From Lysobacterales bacterium (GTDB lineage Bacteria; Pseudomonadota; Gammaproteobacteria; Xanthomonadales; UBA2363), in the NCBI GenBank assembly GCA_019634735.1, contig JAHCAT010000004.1, positions 62,001-126,000 of the forward strand: a DNA stretch of 64,000 bases. Direction: 5' to 3'. Every line of letters begins with the position of its first letter. The stretch's first letter is position 1. Below, piece by piece: positions 36,713 through 45,555 of the stretch. The translations under genes and the position numbers were made by a program. Below the pieces are notes generated by a model that had not been told where the DNA came from, ran no database searches, and worked only from the letters and a program-made list of their open reading frames with translations.

Positions 36713-39550
36713 ATGTCCGTGCAACTGCCGGGGGCGCTGGCCGATCTGGTCGGCCAGCGGCTGGCTGCCCTGGCCGGCGCAGGTCCGCCACCGCCCTGGC
36801 TGCCGCGCCTGTTGCTCGCCAGCGATTTCGCGTGGGACGTGCTGCGCGAAGACGCTGGACGGCTTGCGGAACTGGTCGCCCGCGTCGATGACCTGGGCGA
36901 CCCGGCCACGCGCTGGCCGGGTGCCGGTTCGGACGCTGCCCGCGCCCTGCGCCGCTTCCGGCGCATGGAAAGCGTCCGGCTGGTGGTGCGCGACCTGACC
37001 GGTGCCGACGATGTCCGGGCCACGCTGGACGGCGCCAGCGCGCTGGCCGACTGCGCTCTGGACGTCGCCCTGGCGCTCGCCGTGGAGCGCGTCGCCGCCC
37101 GCCATGGCCGTTGCCGGGACGGGCAGGGCGAAGCGATCGCGCCCGTGCTGTTCGCGCTCGGCAAGCTGGGCGGCGGCGAGCTCAACTTCTCCTCCGACGT
37201 CGACCTGGTGTTCGCCTATCGCGGCGGTGGCGGGGACAGCGACGGTGCCCGGTCGCTGGCGCCCGATGCCTGGCAGGCGCGGGTGGTCCGGGAAACCGCC
37301 GCCCTGCTCGGCGAGATCACCCCGGACGGCTTCGTGTTCCGCGTCGATCTGCGGCTTCGGCCATTCGGCCAGTCCGGCAAGCCGGCCCTGCCGTTCCCGG
37401 CCATGGAGCAGTACTTCCAGCGCGAAGGCAGGGACTGGGAGCGCTACGCGTGGCTGAAGGCGCGCCCGGTGGCCGGCGACAGGGCGGCCGGCGCCGAGTT
37501 CCTGGACATGCTGCGGCCCTTCGTTTACCGGCGCTACCTGGATTACCCGGCGATCGATGCCCTGCGCGAGATGAAGGCGCAGATCGACCTGGAGGTGCAG
37601 CGCCAGGACCTGAGCGACGACATCAAGCTGGGGCCTGGCGGCATCCGCGAGATCGAGTTCCTGGTGCAGGTGGTGCAGCTGGTGCGCGGCGGACGCGACC
37701 CGACGCTGCGCCAGCGTGGGCTGCTGACTGCCCTGGCCGCCTGCGCCGAAGCCGGCTACATCGCGCCGGCGACCGCCACCATGCTGCGCGATGCGTACCT
37801 GTTCCTGCGCCGCCTGGAGAATCGCCTGCAGATGCTTCGGGACGCCCAGACCCAGGCGCTGCCCGAGTCGGACGTGGACCGCCTGCGCATCGCCCTGGCG
37901 CTGGATTTTCCGGACTGGTCGGCGCTTGCCGCGGTGCTGGCCGGGCACCGCGAGCGGGTGGCCGGCGAGTTTGCGCAGGTGCTGGCGCCGCGTGCGCGCG
38001 CCGGTGGCGATGCGCCGGCCGCCATGCTGGCGCTTTGGCGGGCGCTCGCCGAGGACCGGGCCGGGCCGGCACAGATCGGTGCCGCCGGTCTGTCGATCGG
38101 GGACGCCCTGCACGATCGCCTGCGCGCGCTCGCCCGCAGTCCAGGGGTGCAGGCGCTTTCGGCCCGGGCGCGCGACCGCCTGGACCGCCTGATGGCGACC
38201 CTGCTCGAGCGCCTGCGGGGCGCGCCTGGGCAGGACGAGGAAGCCGCCGCCATCGTCGAGCTGCTGCACGTGCTGCTGCGCCGATCCAATTACCTGGCAC
38301 TGCTTGCCCAGCAGCCGCGCGCGCTCGAGCGCCTGTTCGCGCTGGCGCGGGGCAGCCGGGGTCTGCTGCGTCGTCTGGTCGAGCAACCGCTGCTCCTGGA
38401 CGATGTCTTCGATCCCCGGGCACCGGCGCCCCCGGCGGGCGAGGAGATCGCCCAGGAACTGGTGCGCGCCGCGACCGGCGCCGGCGGGGACCCGGAAGCG
38501 GTGCTGGCGGCCCTCGCGGAGGCCCGCACCAGCCTGCATTTCCGGCTCGGGCTGGCGGCCGTCGACGGCACCTTGCCCGCGGCGTCGATCGCCGCCGGCC
38601 TGGCGGCGATCGCCCGCGGCGTGCTTGCCCAGGTGTTGCACCTGGCGCTCGCCGATACCGTGCGCAGCCACGGCTGGCCAACGGGAGGCGGACCTGCGCG
38701 ATGCGGCCTGACCCTGGTCGGCTACGGCAGCGTCGGTGCCGGGGAGCTCGGTTTCGCCTCCGACCTGGACCTGGTGTTCGTGTTCGATGACGCCCTGGGC
38801 GCTGCCGAAACGGCCGGGCCACGGCCGATCGAGGGGCAACGGTTCTATGCCCGCGTGGTGCAGAAGCTGATCGCCTTCCTGGCGGTGCCGCTACCTGGCG
38901 GGCGGCTCTACGAGATCGACGCCCGCCTGCGTCCCGACGGCGCCAAGGGGCTGCTGGTCACCAGCCTGGACGGTTATGCGGCCTACATTCGCGAGCGGGC
39001 CTGGACCTGGGAGCAGCAGGCCCTGGTCCGGTCCAGCGTGGTCGCCGGCGACACCGCGCTGGCGGCGCGCTTCGAGGCGCTGCGCGCCGCCGCCCTGGGC
39101 CAGACCCGGGATATTCCGGCCCTGCGCGCCGCGGTCGCCGCGATGCGGGCCAGGCTGCGGGCGCAGCTGGACCGCTCGGCACCCGGCCGCTTCGACCTGA
39201 AGCAGGGCACCGGCGGACTGGTCGATCTCGAGTTCCTGCTGCAGTTCCTGGTGCTGGCCCACGGCCACGCCCACACGGCCCTGCTCGCCGGGCGCGGCAG
39301 CGCCGAGCTGCTGGTCGCCCTGCGGGACGCCGGTGTGCTCGACCCGGCGACCGTCCTGGCGCTGCTGCAGTCGCACGCCGAGCTGCTGTCGCGGGCCCTG
39401 GTCAGGACCCTCGACGAGCGGCCCCGGGTGGTGCCGCCCGACGCCGTCCTCGACGCGGCCCGGTTGCCGGTCACTGCCGCCTGGCAGGCGTGGTTGGGTG
39501 AGCCCGATGGCGCGCATCCGGGGGGCGCGCCAGCCGAGACCGCCCCTTAG
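36713..39550 (+). CDS. glnE: Bifunctional glutamine synthetase adenylyltransferase/removase
   Basis: This 945-residue enzyme adds or removes AMP on glutamine synthetase in answer to PII. It has two nucleotidyltransferase halves. The N-terminal removase has FALGKLGGGELNFSSDVDLV (about 143-162) and the DLKLGPGGIREIEFLVQ segment. The C-terminal transferase has GYGSVGAGELGFASDLDLVF (about 672-691) and DLKQGTGGLVDLEFLLQFL. Both catalytic SDxDL motifs are intact. Length is normal for the family. No strong ribosome site is seen at the ATG, and coupling to the upstream mini-gene is possible. Confidence 0.95.
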   Translation: MSVQLPGALADLVGQRLAALAGAGPPPPWLPRLLLASDFAWDVLREDAGRLAELVARVDDLGDPATRWPGAGSDAARALRRFRRMESVRLVVRDLTGADDVRATLDGASALADCALDVALALAVERVAARHGRCRDGQGEAIAPVLFALGKLGGGELNFSSDVDLVFAYRGGGGDSDGARSLAPDAWQARVVRETAALLGEITPDGFVFRVDLRLRPFGQSGKPALPFPAMEQYFQREGRDWERYAWLKARPVAGDRAAGAEFLDMLRPFVYRRYLDYPAIDALREMKAQIDLEVQRQDLSDDIKLGPGGIREIEFLVQVVQLVRGGRDPTLRQRGLLTALAACAEAGYIAPATATMLRDAYLFLRRLENRLQMLRDAQTQALPESDVDRLRIALALDFPDWSALAAVLAGHRERVAGEFAQVLAPRARAGGDAPAAMLALWRALAEDRAGPAQIGAAGLSIGDALHDRLRALARSPGVQALSARARDRLDRLMATLLERLRGAPGQDEEAAAIVELLHVLLRRSNYLALLAQQPRALERLFALARGSRGLLRRLVEQPLLLDDVFDPRAPAPPAGEEIAQELVRAATGAGGDPEAVLAALAEARTSLHFRLGLAAVDGTLPAASIAAGLAAIARGVLAQVLHLALADTVRSHGWPTGGGPARCGLTLVGYGSVGAGELGFASDLDLVFVFDDALGAAETAGPRPIEGQRFYARVVQKLIAFLAVPLPGGRLYEIDARLRPDGAKGLLVTSLDGYAAYIRERAWTWEQQALVRSSVVAGDTALAARFEALRAAALGQTRDIPALRAAVAAMRARLRAQLDRSAPGRFDLKQGTGGLVDLEFLLQFLVLAHGHAHTALLAGRGSAELLVALRDAGVLDPATVLALLQSHAELLSRALVRTLDERPRVVPPDAVLDAARLPVTAAWQAWLGEPDGAHPGGAPAETAP

Positions 39551-39566
39551 TGTGATGTACATCACA
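39551..39566. promoter_or_regulatory. Perfect CRP/Clp-type palindrome
   Basis: TGTGATGTACATCACA is a perfect 16-bp palindrome of the form TGTGA-N6-TCACA, the consensus of CRP and of its xanthomonad counterpart Clp (regulated by c-di-GMP). It starts on the base after the glnE stop and lies 143 bp before the next ATG, in the 158-bp gap it shares only with that gene. No clear -35/-10 pair was picked out. Confidence 0.75.
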
Positions 39567-39708
39567 TTTTGATACCCTGCGCGGGCGGCGGCTTCGGGGA
39601 AGCCGGTCGCAGCGACCTGTGCGGCGACCCGGCCAGGCACCTGGCCCGGGGTCGTTGCGGCCACCCTTCGGACGACGCCATCCGTCCCGCCACCTGCCAG
39701 GAGAGACC

Positions 39709-40545
39709 ATGCCTCGCGCCACCGTCCCGCCCCTGTTCCGACGCGTCCTGTCCGCCCTTGCCGCGGTCACCCTGCTCGCCGCCGGCGCGGCACCGGCGCT
39801 GGCCGGGGTGCCTTCCCAGTTGAAGGTGTTCAAGTACATCACCGGTGACGTCAACCCGCCTGGACTGTTGTTCAGCATCACCGTGAGCTGCGCCGACCCG
39901 GAGTACACGCAGACCCTCCAGGTGCCCTCGGAAGGAAACATCGAGCTGATCGACATCCCGACGCCGAACCAGTGCACGGTCACCGAGAATCTGCCGCTGC
40001 CGGCACCGCCGGATGGCTACGCCTGGAACCCCGACAACACGCCCCCGGCGCCGCAGACGGTGTTCGTGCCGACCGGCGAGGAGGTCGTGGTCAGCGTGTT
40101 CAACAACCTGTTGCCACTGGGCGGCAACGGCATCGTGCTGGTCGACAAGGTCGTGGTCGGCGGTGCCGCGCCGGGCGCGCAGTTCAGCGTCGACATCCAG
40201 TGCAGTTCGCCGCCGTTCGCGACCACCGTCCTGGTGCCTGCCGGCGGCTCGGTGCCGGTCGACGGCATTCCTGCGCCGAACACCTGCACCATCACCGAGA
40301 GCGGTGCGTTGCCGCCGCCGCCGCCGGGCTTCATCTGGAACCCGCAGAACACGCCGCCGCCGCCGGTCACGGTACCGCTCGCGATCGGCGGCACCGCCAG
40401 CGTCAGCCTGGTCAACACCCTGGTCGGCGTGCCGCCGCCCGCGCCGCCGCAGGCGGTGCCCGGGCCGGGGGGCTGGGCGCTGACCCTGCTCGCATTGCTG
40501 ATGATCGGACTGGGGCTGCTGCGGGTTCGCCGTTCCGCCGCCTGA
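39709..40545 (+). CDS. Secreted two-repeat protein with exosortase-type C-terminus
   Basis: This 278-residue protein has a signal peptide (1-32). It carries two tandem DUF5979-like repeats of about 95 residues (38-133 and 143-237), each with matching marks: an initial K-V-V/I strand, C..C pairs 28 residues apart (C61/C89; C165/C193), a PxPNxCTxTE strand, and WNPxNTPPxPxTV. A Pro-rich linker leads to a C-terminal tail PGPGGWALTLLALLMIGLGL then RVRRSAA (about 251-278). This has the shape of IPTL-CTERM sorting signals (motif, helix, Arg cluster) with a variant motif, VPGPGGW. It is probably a surface-exported adhesin-like protein. A CRP/Clp palindrome lies 143 bp upstream. Confidence 0.75.
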   Translation: MPRATVPPLFRRVLSALAAVTLLAAGAAPALAGVPSQLKVFKYITGDVNPPGLLFSITVSCADPEYTQTLQVPSEGNIELIDIPTPNQCTVTENLPLPAPPDGYAWNPDNTPPAPQTVFVPTGEEVVVSVFNNLLPLGGNGIVLVDKVVVGGAAPGAQFSVDIQCSSPPFATTVLVPAGGSVPVDGIPAPNTCTITESGALPPPPPGFIWNPQNTPPPPVTVPLAIGGTASVSLVNTLVGVPPPAPPQAVPGPGGWALTLLALLMIGLGLLRVRRSAA

Positions 40546-40573
40546 GCGACGCCAGCCCGGAACAATTCCCAGG

Positions 40574-40682
40574 GACCCGCAGCGAGGCCGTCGAGATCGC
40601 ATCGTGGTGCGGGCCGCGGTGCGTTGGACAGCGAAGGCGCAGCCGACACGGCGTCGAACTGGCCAACGCGAGCGGACCGCGC
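40574..40682 (+). repeat. 109-bp dispersed repeat, copy A
   Basis: This segment aligns without gaps to 44694-44802 with 17 differences counted by eye (84% identity). The best-conserved block is the end (GGCCAACGxGAGC...GACCGCGC). It begins 29 bp after the upstream stop, in the same orientation as copy B. Differences show no codon periodicity, so it looks non-coding. Shorter look-alike stretches occur near 36336-36360 (inverted) and 36389-36413. Confidence 0.65.
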
Positions 40683-40756
40683 GACGACGTGGCGATCGGC
40701 AGGCGCCGCAGCGGCCTCATGAGCTATCCGGGCCGGGCATCGGCCGCCGCCCGCAT

Positions 40757-41731
40757 TCAGGGCGGCGTCGTCGGCAGGTCCAGGCGCTCGCGCAGCACGG
40801 GGGTGATCCTGGCCAGTTCCCGGACGGGCAGGACATGCCAGGCAGCAGGCTCCTCCCGGAGCGGGCGGATCCGGTCCAGCGCCACAAGCTCGCCGATCAG
40901 GCGGCCGACCCGGCCCGTCGGAGCGCGCGGCAGATGCACGTGCACCGGCACCCGGGTGGCGCTGGCCTCCGACAGGAGGTTGGCCGAGTCGGCCGTGCAG
41001 ACCACGTGCTCGGCCCAGCCGAGCAGGCCGGCGTAGGGGTTGTCGCCATCGGCAGGCCCGGCCCAGAAGCGGCCGGGCAGGCCCGCCAGGCGCCGGCGCA
41101 GGTGGGCCGCCGGTCCGGCCGGCGTGCGCCGCGAACAGGTCACCAGGAGGCTGCCGCCCTGGCGCTGCAGCCAGCGCTCGAGCAGGTCCAGCATGCCGTC
41201 CAGATAGGCGCGATCCAGGCGCAGGGCGCGGGTCGGGCCGCCGACCAGCACCGCGATGCGGGGACCGGGCAGGCGTCCCAGGTCGGCGAACGCCTGCCGG
41301 CCAGCCGCCAGCCAGCCGTCGTCGATCTCGTTGAGGGCGCCCAGGGTGGTGACCACGTTGTCGCCGCGCACCCGGTCGTGCGCCGGCAGCACCAGGGCAT
41401 CGTAGCGGTGCCTGCCGCGGCGCGGATCCAGGACCTGCACCACCCGCGTCGCGCCGCCGGAAACCTGGCGCAGACCGGCGGTGGCCAGGGCGGCGGCGCG
41501 TCCGCAGCCGACCGCAAGCGCAGGCCAGGGCGGCCCCAGGTCGACGGCCGACGTGCCGGTCAGCGCGCGTCGGAAGTCCGCCGGCCCGGAAGGTGCCAGC
41601 CACCGCCATGGCAGTCGCAGCGCGACCTCGACCTCCCGCATCGTCGCCTGGGGCAGCAGCGCCCGCGCCAGGGCGCGCGCCTGCCTCTGGTTGCCGGCAG
41701 CGGCATCGCTGAACACCCAGCAGGCCTTCAT
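40757..41731 (-). CDS. ELM1/GtrOC1-family putative nucleoside-diphosphate-sugar epimerase-like protein
   Basis: This 324-residue protein resembles the mitochondrial fission ELM1 family (DUF1022), common in proteobacteria near LPS genes. It starts KACWVFSDAAAGNQRQARALA. Family marks include GRAAALATAGLR, VVQVLDPRRGRHRYDALVLP (P/D/H for a sugar-nucleotide-like fold), AVLVGGPTRALRLD and the C-terminal VVCTADSANLLSEASAT segment seen in GT-B-like enzymes. Its ATG overlaps the stop of the antiporter gene upstream (ATGA). Molecular function in bacteria is not established. Confidence 0.8.
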   Translation of the reverse strand: MKACWVFSDAAAGNQRQARALARALLPQATMREVEVALRLPWRWLAPSGPADFRRALTGTSAVDLGPPWPALAVGCGRAAALATAGLRQVSGGATRVVQVLDPRRGRHRYDALVLPAHDRVRGDNVVTTLGALNEIDDGWLAAGRQAFADLGRLPGPRIAVLVGGPTRALRLDRAYLDGMLDLLERWLQRQGGSLLVTCSRRTPAGPAAHLRRRLAGLPGRFWAGPADGDNPYAGLLGWAEHVVCTADSANLLSEASATRVPVHVHLPRAPTGRVGRLIGELVALDRIRPLREEPAAWHVLPVRELARITPVLRERLDLPTTPP

Positions 41732-43479
41732 TGCGGCGTGTCCGGTGGGCGCTCCGACAGGGTTGCGGTGATGTCGAGCTGGGCGCGCGTGTACAGGCTG
41801 GCGAGCTGCCGCCACAGCACCGCCGCGATCGCCACCAGCAGCGCGAGCAGAACCAGGCCCGGTCCCGGCCCGACCGCGGCGATCGCGAACCCGAACACGA
41901 TGAGCAGCAGCGGCACCAGCATCAGCACGAACAGCAGGTGACGAAGCAGGGCGCGACCGAACGGCCGGCCGCTGCCGACGCCGAGGTCGGCCAGTGCCAT
42001 CGCCAGGGCGCGCTGCTTGCCGATCGCGTGGATGACGATCGGCAGGCACAGCACCAGGGCCGCGATCGGCACCGTCCAGGATGCGTGCGGCCAGAGCGCG
42101 TCGAGCTCGCTCCGGAACCGGTTGGCGAGCAGGCCGGCAAAGGCCAGCAGGGCCACCACGAGGGCCAGGTCGAGCACGATGTACAGGGTGATCCGGCGCA
42201 GGATGCGGCGGATCATGCGGCGGTCGTCCTCGGCGACCGCGCCCAGCGAATGCAGCCAGCGCTGGTAATAGCGTGCCGGCTGCTTGAGGGGTTCCGGCAG
42301 CCAGCGCGACAGCAGTCGGGCGAAGCCGTCGGAGCCGCGGATCAGGTAGGGGGTGAGGAAGGTGGTCACCGCCGAGACCGCGACCGTGATCGGGTAGAGG
42401 AAGCTGCTGACCACCCCGGCGGCGGTGCCGTGCTGGGCGATGATGAAGCTGAACTCGCCGATCTGCGCCATGCCCATGCCCGAGCGCAGGGCCCGTTGTG
42501 GCGGCGCCCCCGCCAGGAACGCGCCGAGCGCGCAGCTGCCGACCTTGCCGACCACCACCACCAGGGTGATCAGCGCCACCGGCAACCAGTACTGCGCCAG
42601 CACGGCCGGGTCGATCATCATGCCGATGGCCACGAAGAACACCGCGCTGAACATGTCGCGCACCGGCGCCACGCTGGCTTCGATGCGGGCGCCGGCGGGG
42701 CTTTCGGAGACCAGCACGCCGGCCAGGAAGGCGCCCAGGGCGATGCTGTACTCGAGCTGGTACGCCAACAGCGAGATCGCGAAGCACACGCCCAGCGCCG
42801 TGACAAGAAGCATCTCGTCGCTGTCGTAGCGGGCGACGAAGGCGAACAGCCGGGGCAGCACCAGCAGGCCGGCGACCGTGGTCAGGACCAGGAACAGTGC
42901 CAGCTCGCCCAGCTTGCCGGCGACCGTCTGCATGCTCAGCTGTTCGATGCCGCCGACCGCGCTCAGGCCCGAAAGCAGGGCCAGCATGGCGATCGCCAGG
43001 ATGTCCTCGACGATCAGGGTCCCGAAGATGACCTGGGCGAACGGCCGCTCGGTCATCTTCAGGTCCTGCAGGGCCTTGATGATGATCGTGGTCGAGGAGA
43101 TCGACAGGATCGCGCCGAGGAACAGGGCATCCATGGTGCCCCAGCCGAACGCCCGCGCCAGCGAGTACCCCAGCGCGACCATGGTGACGATCTCGACCAG
43201 TGCGACGATCACCGCGATGCGGCCGACCCGCATCAGCTTGCCGATCGAGAAATGCAGGCCCAGCCCGAACATCAGCAGCACCAGGCCGACCTCGGCGAAC
43301 GCCTGGATGGTGTGGCCGTCGGCGATCAGCGGCCAAGGCGGCGTATGCGGACCGATCACCAGGCCGGCGATCAGGTAGCCCAGCACCACGGGTTGCCGCA
43401 GGGCGTGGCAGAGCAGGGTGGCCGCCGCCGCCACCACCAGGATGATCGCCAGATCCTGCAGGAGCGTGATCGGGTGCAT
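41728..43479 (-). CDS. CPA2-family cation/proton antiporter with extra C-terminal membrane domain
   Basis: This 583-residue Na+/K+:H+ antiporter resembles the KefB/KefC core. Helices 1-12 cover about 1-390 with the exchanger motifs VLLMFGLGLHFSIG, GAILSISSTTIIIKAL and IVEDILAIAML, and the late GMAQIGEFSFIIAQ. Instead of the usual TrkA-N (RCK) regulatory domain it carries about four further helices (about 440-560: ITLYIVLDLALVVALLAF; ...VFGFAIAAVGPGPGLV). It is translationally coupled to the ELM1-like gene. A possible role is potassium or pH homeostasis. Confidence 0.82.
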   Translation of the reverse strand: MHPITLLQDLAIILVVAAAATLLCHALRQPVVLGYLIAGLVIGPHTPPWPLIADGHTIQAFAEVGLVLLMFGLGLHFSIGKLMRVGRIAVIVALVEIVTMVALGYSLARAFGWGTMDALFLGAILSISSTTIIIKALQDLKMTERPFAQVIFGTLIVEDILAIAMLALLSGLSAVGGIEQLSMQTVAGKLGELALFLVLTTVAGLLVLPRLFAFVARYDSDEMLLVTALGVCFAISLLAYQLEYSIALGAFLAGVLVSESPAGARIEASVAPVRDMFSAVFFVAIGMMIDPAVLAQYWLPVALITLVVVVGKVGSCALGAFLAGAPPQRALRSGMGMAQIGEFSFIIAQHGTAAGVVSSFLYPITVAVSAVTTFLTPYLIRGSDGFARLLSRWLPEPLKQPARYYQRWLHSLGAVAEDDRRMIRRILRRITLYIVLDLALVVALLAFAGLLANRFRSELDALWPHASWTVPIAALVLCLPIVIHAIGKQRALAMALADLGVGSGRPFGRALLRHLLFVLMLVPLLLIVFGFAIAAVGPGPGLVLLALLVAIAAVLWRQLASLYTRAQLDITATLSERPPDTPQ

Positions 43480-43599
43480 GCCGGCATGCTATCAGGCGAC
43501 CGGCGGCTGCCCGGCGTCGCTCGGGCGCGCCTGCGCGTCGGTGCCCGCGGTGGCCTGCGTCCGGTCTCGGGCACGGGTGCCTGCCGCTATGATCGCGGC

Positions 43600-43872
43600 A
43601 TGAGCTTGCCGTGGCTGTCCTTCCTCATCCAGGTGCCGACCTTCGCCATCCTGGCCTGGCTTTTCGCACGGGGCCGGCCGCTACGGGTCTGGCTGCCGGC
43701 CTGCTCCGGCGCCCTGCTGCTGGCCCTTGCGGCGACCTTGGCAGGCCACGCCGCGGCCAGCGCCAGCCATGGCCCGATGTGGCCCCAGGTGCTGGCGGCG
43801 CTGTCCGGCTACGGTGTCTTCCTGGCCGCCCTGGGCCTGGCCTGGTGGCTGCCGCTGCGGGGTCGGCGCTGA
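43600..43872 (+). CDS. Small membrane protein of unknown function
   Basis: This 90-residue protein has three likely helices (LSFLIQVPTFAILAWLFA; VWLPACSGALLLALAATLAG; VLAALSGYGVFLAALGLAWW) and a short Arg tail. No family was recognised. It is 84 bp before yceI, so the two may be co-transcribed. The ATG is the only reasonable start; no strong ribosome site is visible. Confidence 0.55.
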   Translation: MSLPWLSFLIQVPTFAILAWLFARGRPLRVWLPACSGALLLALAATLAGHAAASASHGPMWPQVLAALSGYGVFLAALGLAWWLPLRGRR

Positions 43873-43955
43873 CACCTCCACGCCATCGCCACCGCCACCG
43901 CGTCATGTTCGCCGCAACGCCGTGAACCCCGTCCGTCCAACCAAGGAGTCGCCCC

Positions 43956-44531
43956 ATGCGTAGTCTTGCCCTGGCCACCCTGCTCGTCGCGTCGACGGCG
44001 GCCCCCGCGCTCGCCATCGAGTACAAGGTCGATCCGCGCCACAGCCAGGTGCGCTTCACCTATTCCCACCTGGGCTTCGCCAACATCACCGGGCGCTTCG
44101 ACACCATGGAAGGCAGCATCGTCTACGACGCCGCCGACCCCGGCGCCTCGTCGGTGACCATGACGGTCGCGATCGACAGCATCTCCACCGGCGTCGCCGC
44201 GCTCGACGACCATCTCAAGCGCGACGACTTCTTCGATGCCGCCGAACATCCATCGGCGCGGTTCGCCAGCACCGCCGTCGAGGCCGCCGGCGAGGACCGC
44301 CTCAAGGTCACGGGCGAACTCAGCATCCACGGCGTCACCCGCGAGGTCGAGTTCGACGTCACCGTCAACAAGGTCGGCACCCATCCGATGCGCAACGTGC
44401 CTGCCGCCGGCTTCGATGCGGTCGCGACCATCCGGCGCTCGGATTTCGGCATCGACAAGTACGTCCCGAACATCCCCGACGAGGTGCGCATCGAGGTGAC
44501 CGTCGAGGCCCTGGGCAGCGCGGCGGAGTGA
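43956..44531 (+). CDS. YceI-family periplasmic lipocalin-like protein
   Basis: This 191-residue protein has a signal peptide (1-20, ALA cleavage). It then shows the YceI fold pattern: YKVDPRHSQVRFTYSHLGFANITGRF, a central TMTVAIDSISTGVAALDDHLK with the DDFFDAAEHPSARFAS segment, and the DEVRIEVTVEAL end strand. Family members bind polyisoprenoids. A GGAG box precedes the ATG. It commonly sits near cytochrome b561 or antiporter genes; here only a small membrane gene is upstream. Confidence 0.9.
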   Translation: MRSLALATLLVASTAAPALAIEYKVDPRHSQVRFTYSHLGFANITGRFDTMEGSIVYDAADPGASSVTMTVAIDSISTGVAALDDHLKRDDFFDAAEHPSARFASTAVEAAGEDRLKVTGELSIHGVTREVEFDVTVNKVGTHPMRNVPAAGFDAVATIRRSDFGIDKYVPNIPDEVRIEVTVEALGSAAE

Positions 44532-44693
44532 GCCCGGACGGCCGCCGCGCGCGTCCGGCGCGCGGCAGCCAGGCAGCCGCGTCCGCGGGCCATCCGCAGT
44601 CGCGGGCGAGGTGCGGGTCGGGGCCAGCAACGGCCCACCCTGCGCTTGCGGGACCGGCGCGCACGCGGACAGCAAGCCCGGACGTTTCGTGAG

Positions 44694-44802
44694 GACGCGC
44701 AGCGATGTCGTCGAGACCGCGTCGCGGTGCCGGCTGCGGAGCGCTGGACAGCGACGGCCCGGCCGACACCGCGTCGAGCTGGCCAACGGGAGCTGACCGC
44801 GC
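44694..44802 (+). repeat. 109-bp dispersed repeat, copy B
   Basis: This copy pairs with 40574-40682. It lies in the 357-bp gap (44532-44888) after yceI, which otherwise contains nothing recognisable. The first bases (TTTCGTGAGGxCGCG) also match an inverted stretch near 36336, suggesting a wider family. Confidence 0.65.
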
Positions 44803-44888
44803 CTGGGCAGAATGATCTGCGACCGCCGTGGCGGCCTATCGGGACGTACGGGCCAGGCTCGGGCCCGGCGCCGGGGCGAGCCCCGGAT

Positions 44889-45518
44889 TCATCCGCGCCC
44901 CTCGTTGTCCTGCCAGCGCAGCACGCGCCGGGTCAGCCAGTTGTAGAGCCGCTTGCCGCTGCGCCGCCAGGCGCGCGACAGCCAGGAGCGCCGCGCCAGC
45001 AGGCGCCGCTCCACCGGCGTCAGGTGCTCCGGACAATAGGTGCGCTTGTGCTTGAGCAGATGGCGGAGGTCCTCGCGCGCCAGGAGGCGGAACCAGCGCG
45101 AGCGCGGCGCGCCGATGCCGGCGATCTGGAAATCGACGATCGCCGGCCGGCCGTCGTCGCGGACCAGCCAGTTGGGTTCCTTGGCGAGGTCGTTGTGGAC
45201 CACGCCGCGCGCCCGCAGTTGCCGCAGCAGCCGGTGCGCGGCGCGGAAGTAGTCCGGGTGCCGCGGCTGGCCCTGCTGCATGGGCAAGCCCGCGATGTGG
45301 CTGCGCTCCAGCGCCATGCCCGTCCATGACAGCAGGCGCGGCACGCCGTCGACATCGTGCAGCCGGCGCAGGGCGCGTGCCTCCCGGGCGGCGCCGCGGC
45401 GCGCCAGGGGCCGCAGCCACCAGCGCACGGCCGAAAGGTCGCGCCGGATCCGGGCATCGTCGCGGTCCTGGCAGAGCCAGATGGCGCCGAAGGCATCGCG
45501 CTTCAGGAGCGTGTCCAT
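44889..45518 (-). CDS. RIO/InaA-like lipopolysaccharide-type kinase
   Basis: This 209-residue protein kinase-like enzyme has a catalytic loop VVHNDLAKEPNWLV (H108-N-D110) and metal-binding IVDFQ (D129), the pattern of RIO1/InaA small-molecule kinases. The N-terminal glycine loop is degenerate. The C-terminus is Arg/Lys-rich (RRSWLSRAWRRSGKRLYNWL), suggesting contact with the membrane. It sits in a cluster with an LPS-type glycosyltransferase set. A role phosphorylating the LPS core (as in WaaP) is inference from context. Confidence 0.75.
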   Translation of the reverse strand: MDTLLKRDAFGAIWLCQDRDDARIRRDLSAVRWWLRPLARRGAAREARALRRLHDVDGVPRLLSWTGMALERSHIAGLPMQQGQPRHPDYFRAAHRLLRQLRARGVVHNDLAKEPNWLVRDDGRPAIVDFQIAGIGAPRSRWFRLLAREDLRHLLKHKRTYCPEHLTPVERRLLARRSWLSRAWRRSGKRLYNWLTRRVLRWQDNEGRG

Positions 45519-45555
45519 CGCGCCATTGTGCGGGTCGGTGCCGGTGCTGTCACCG

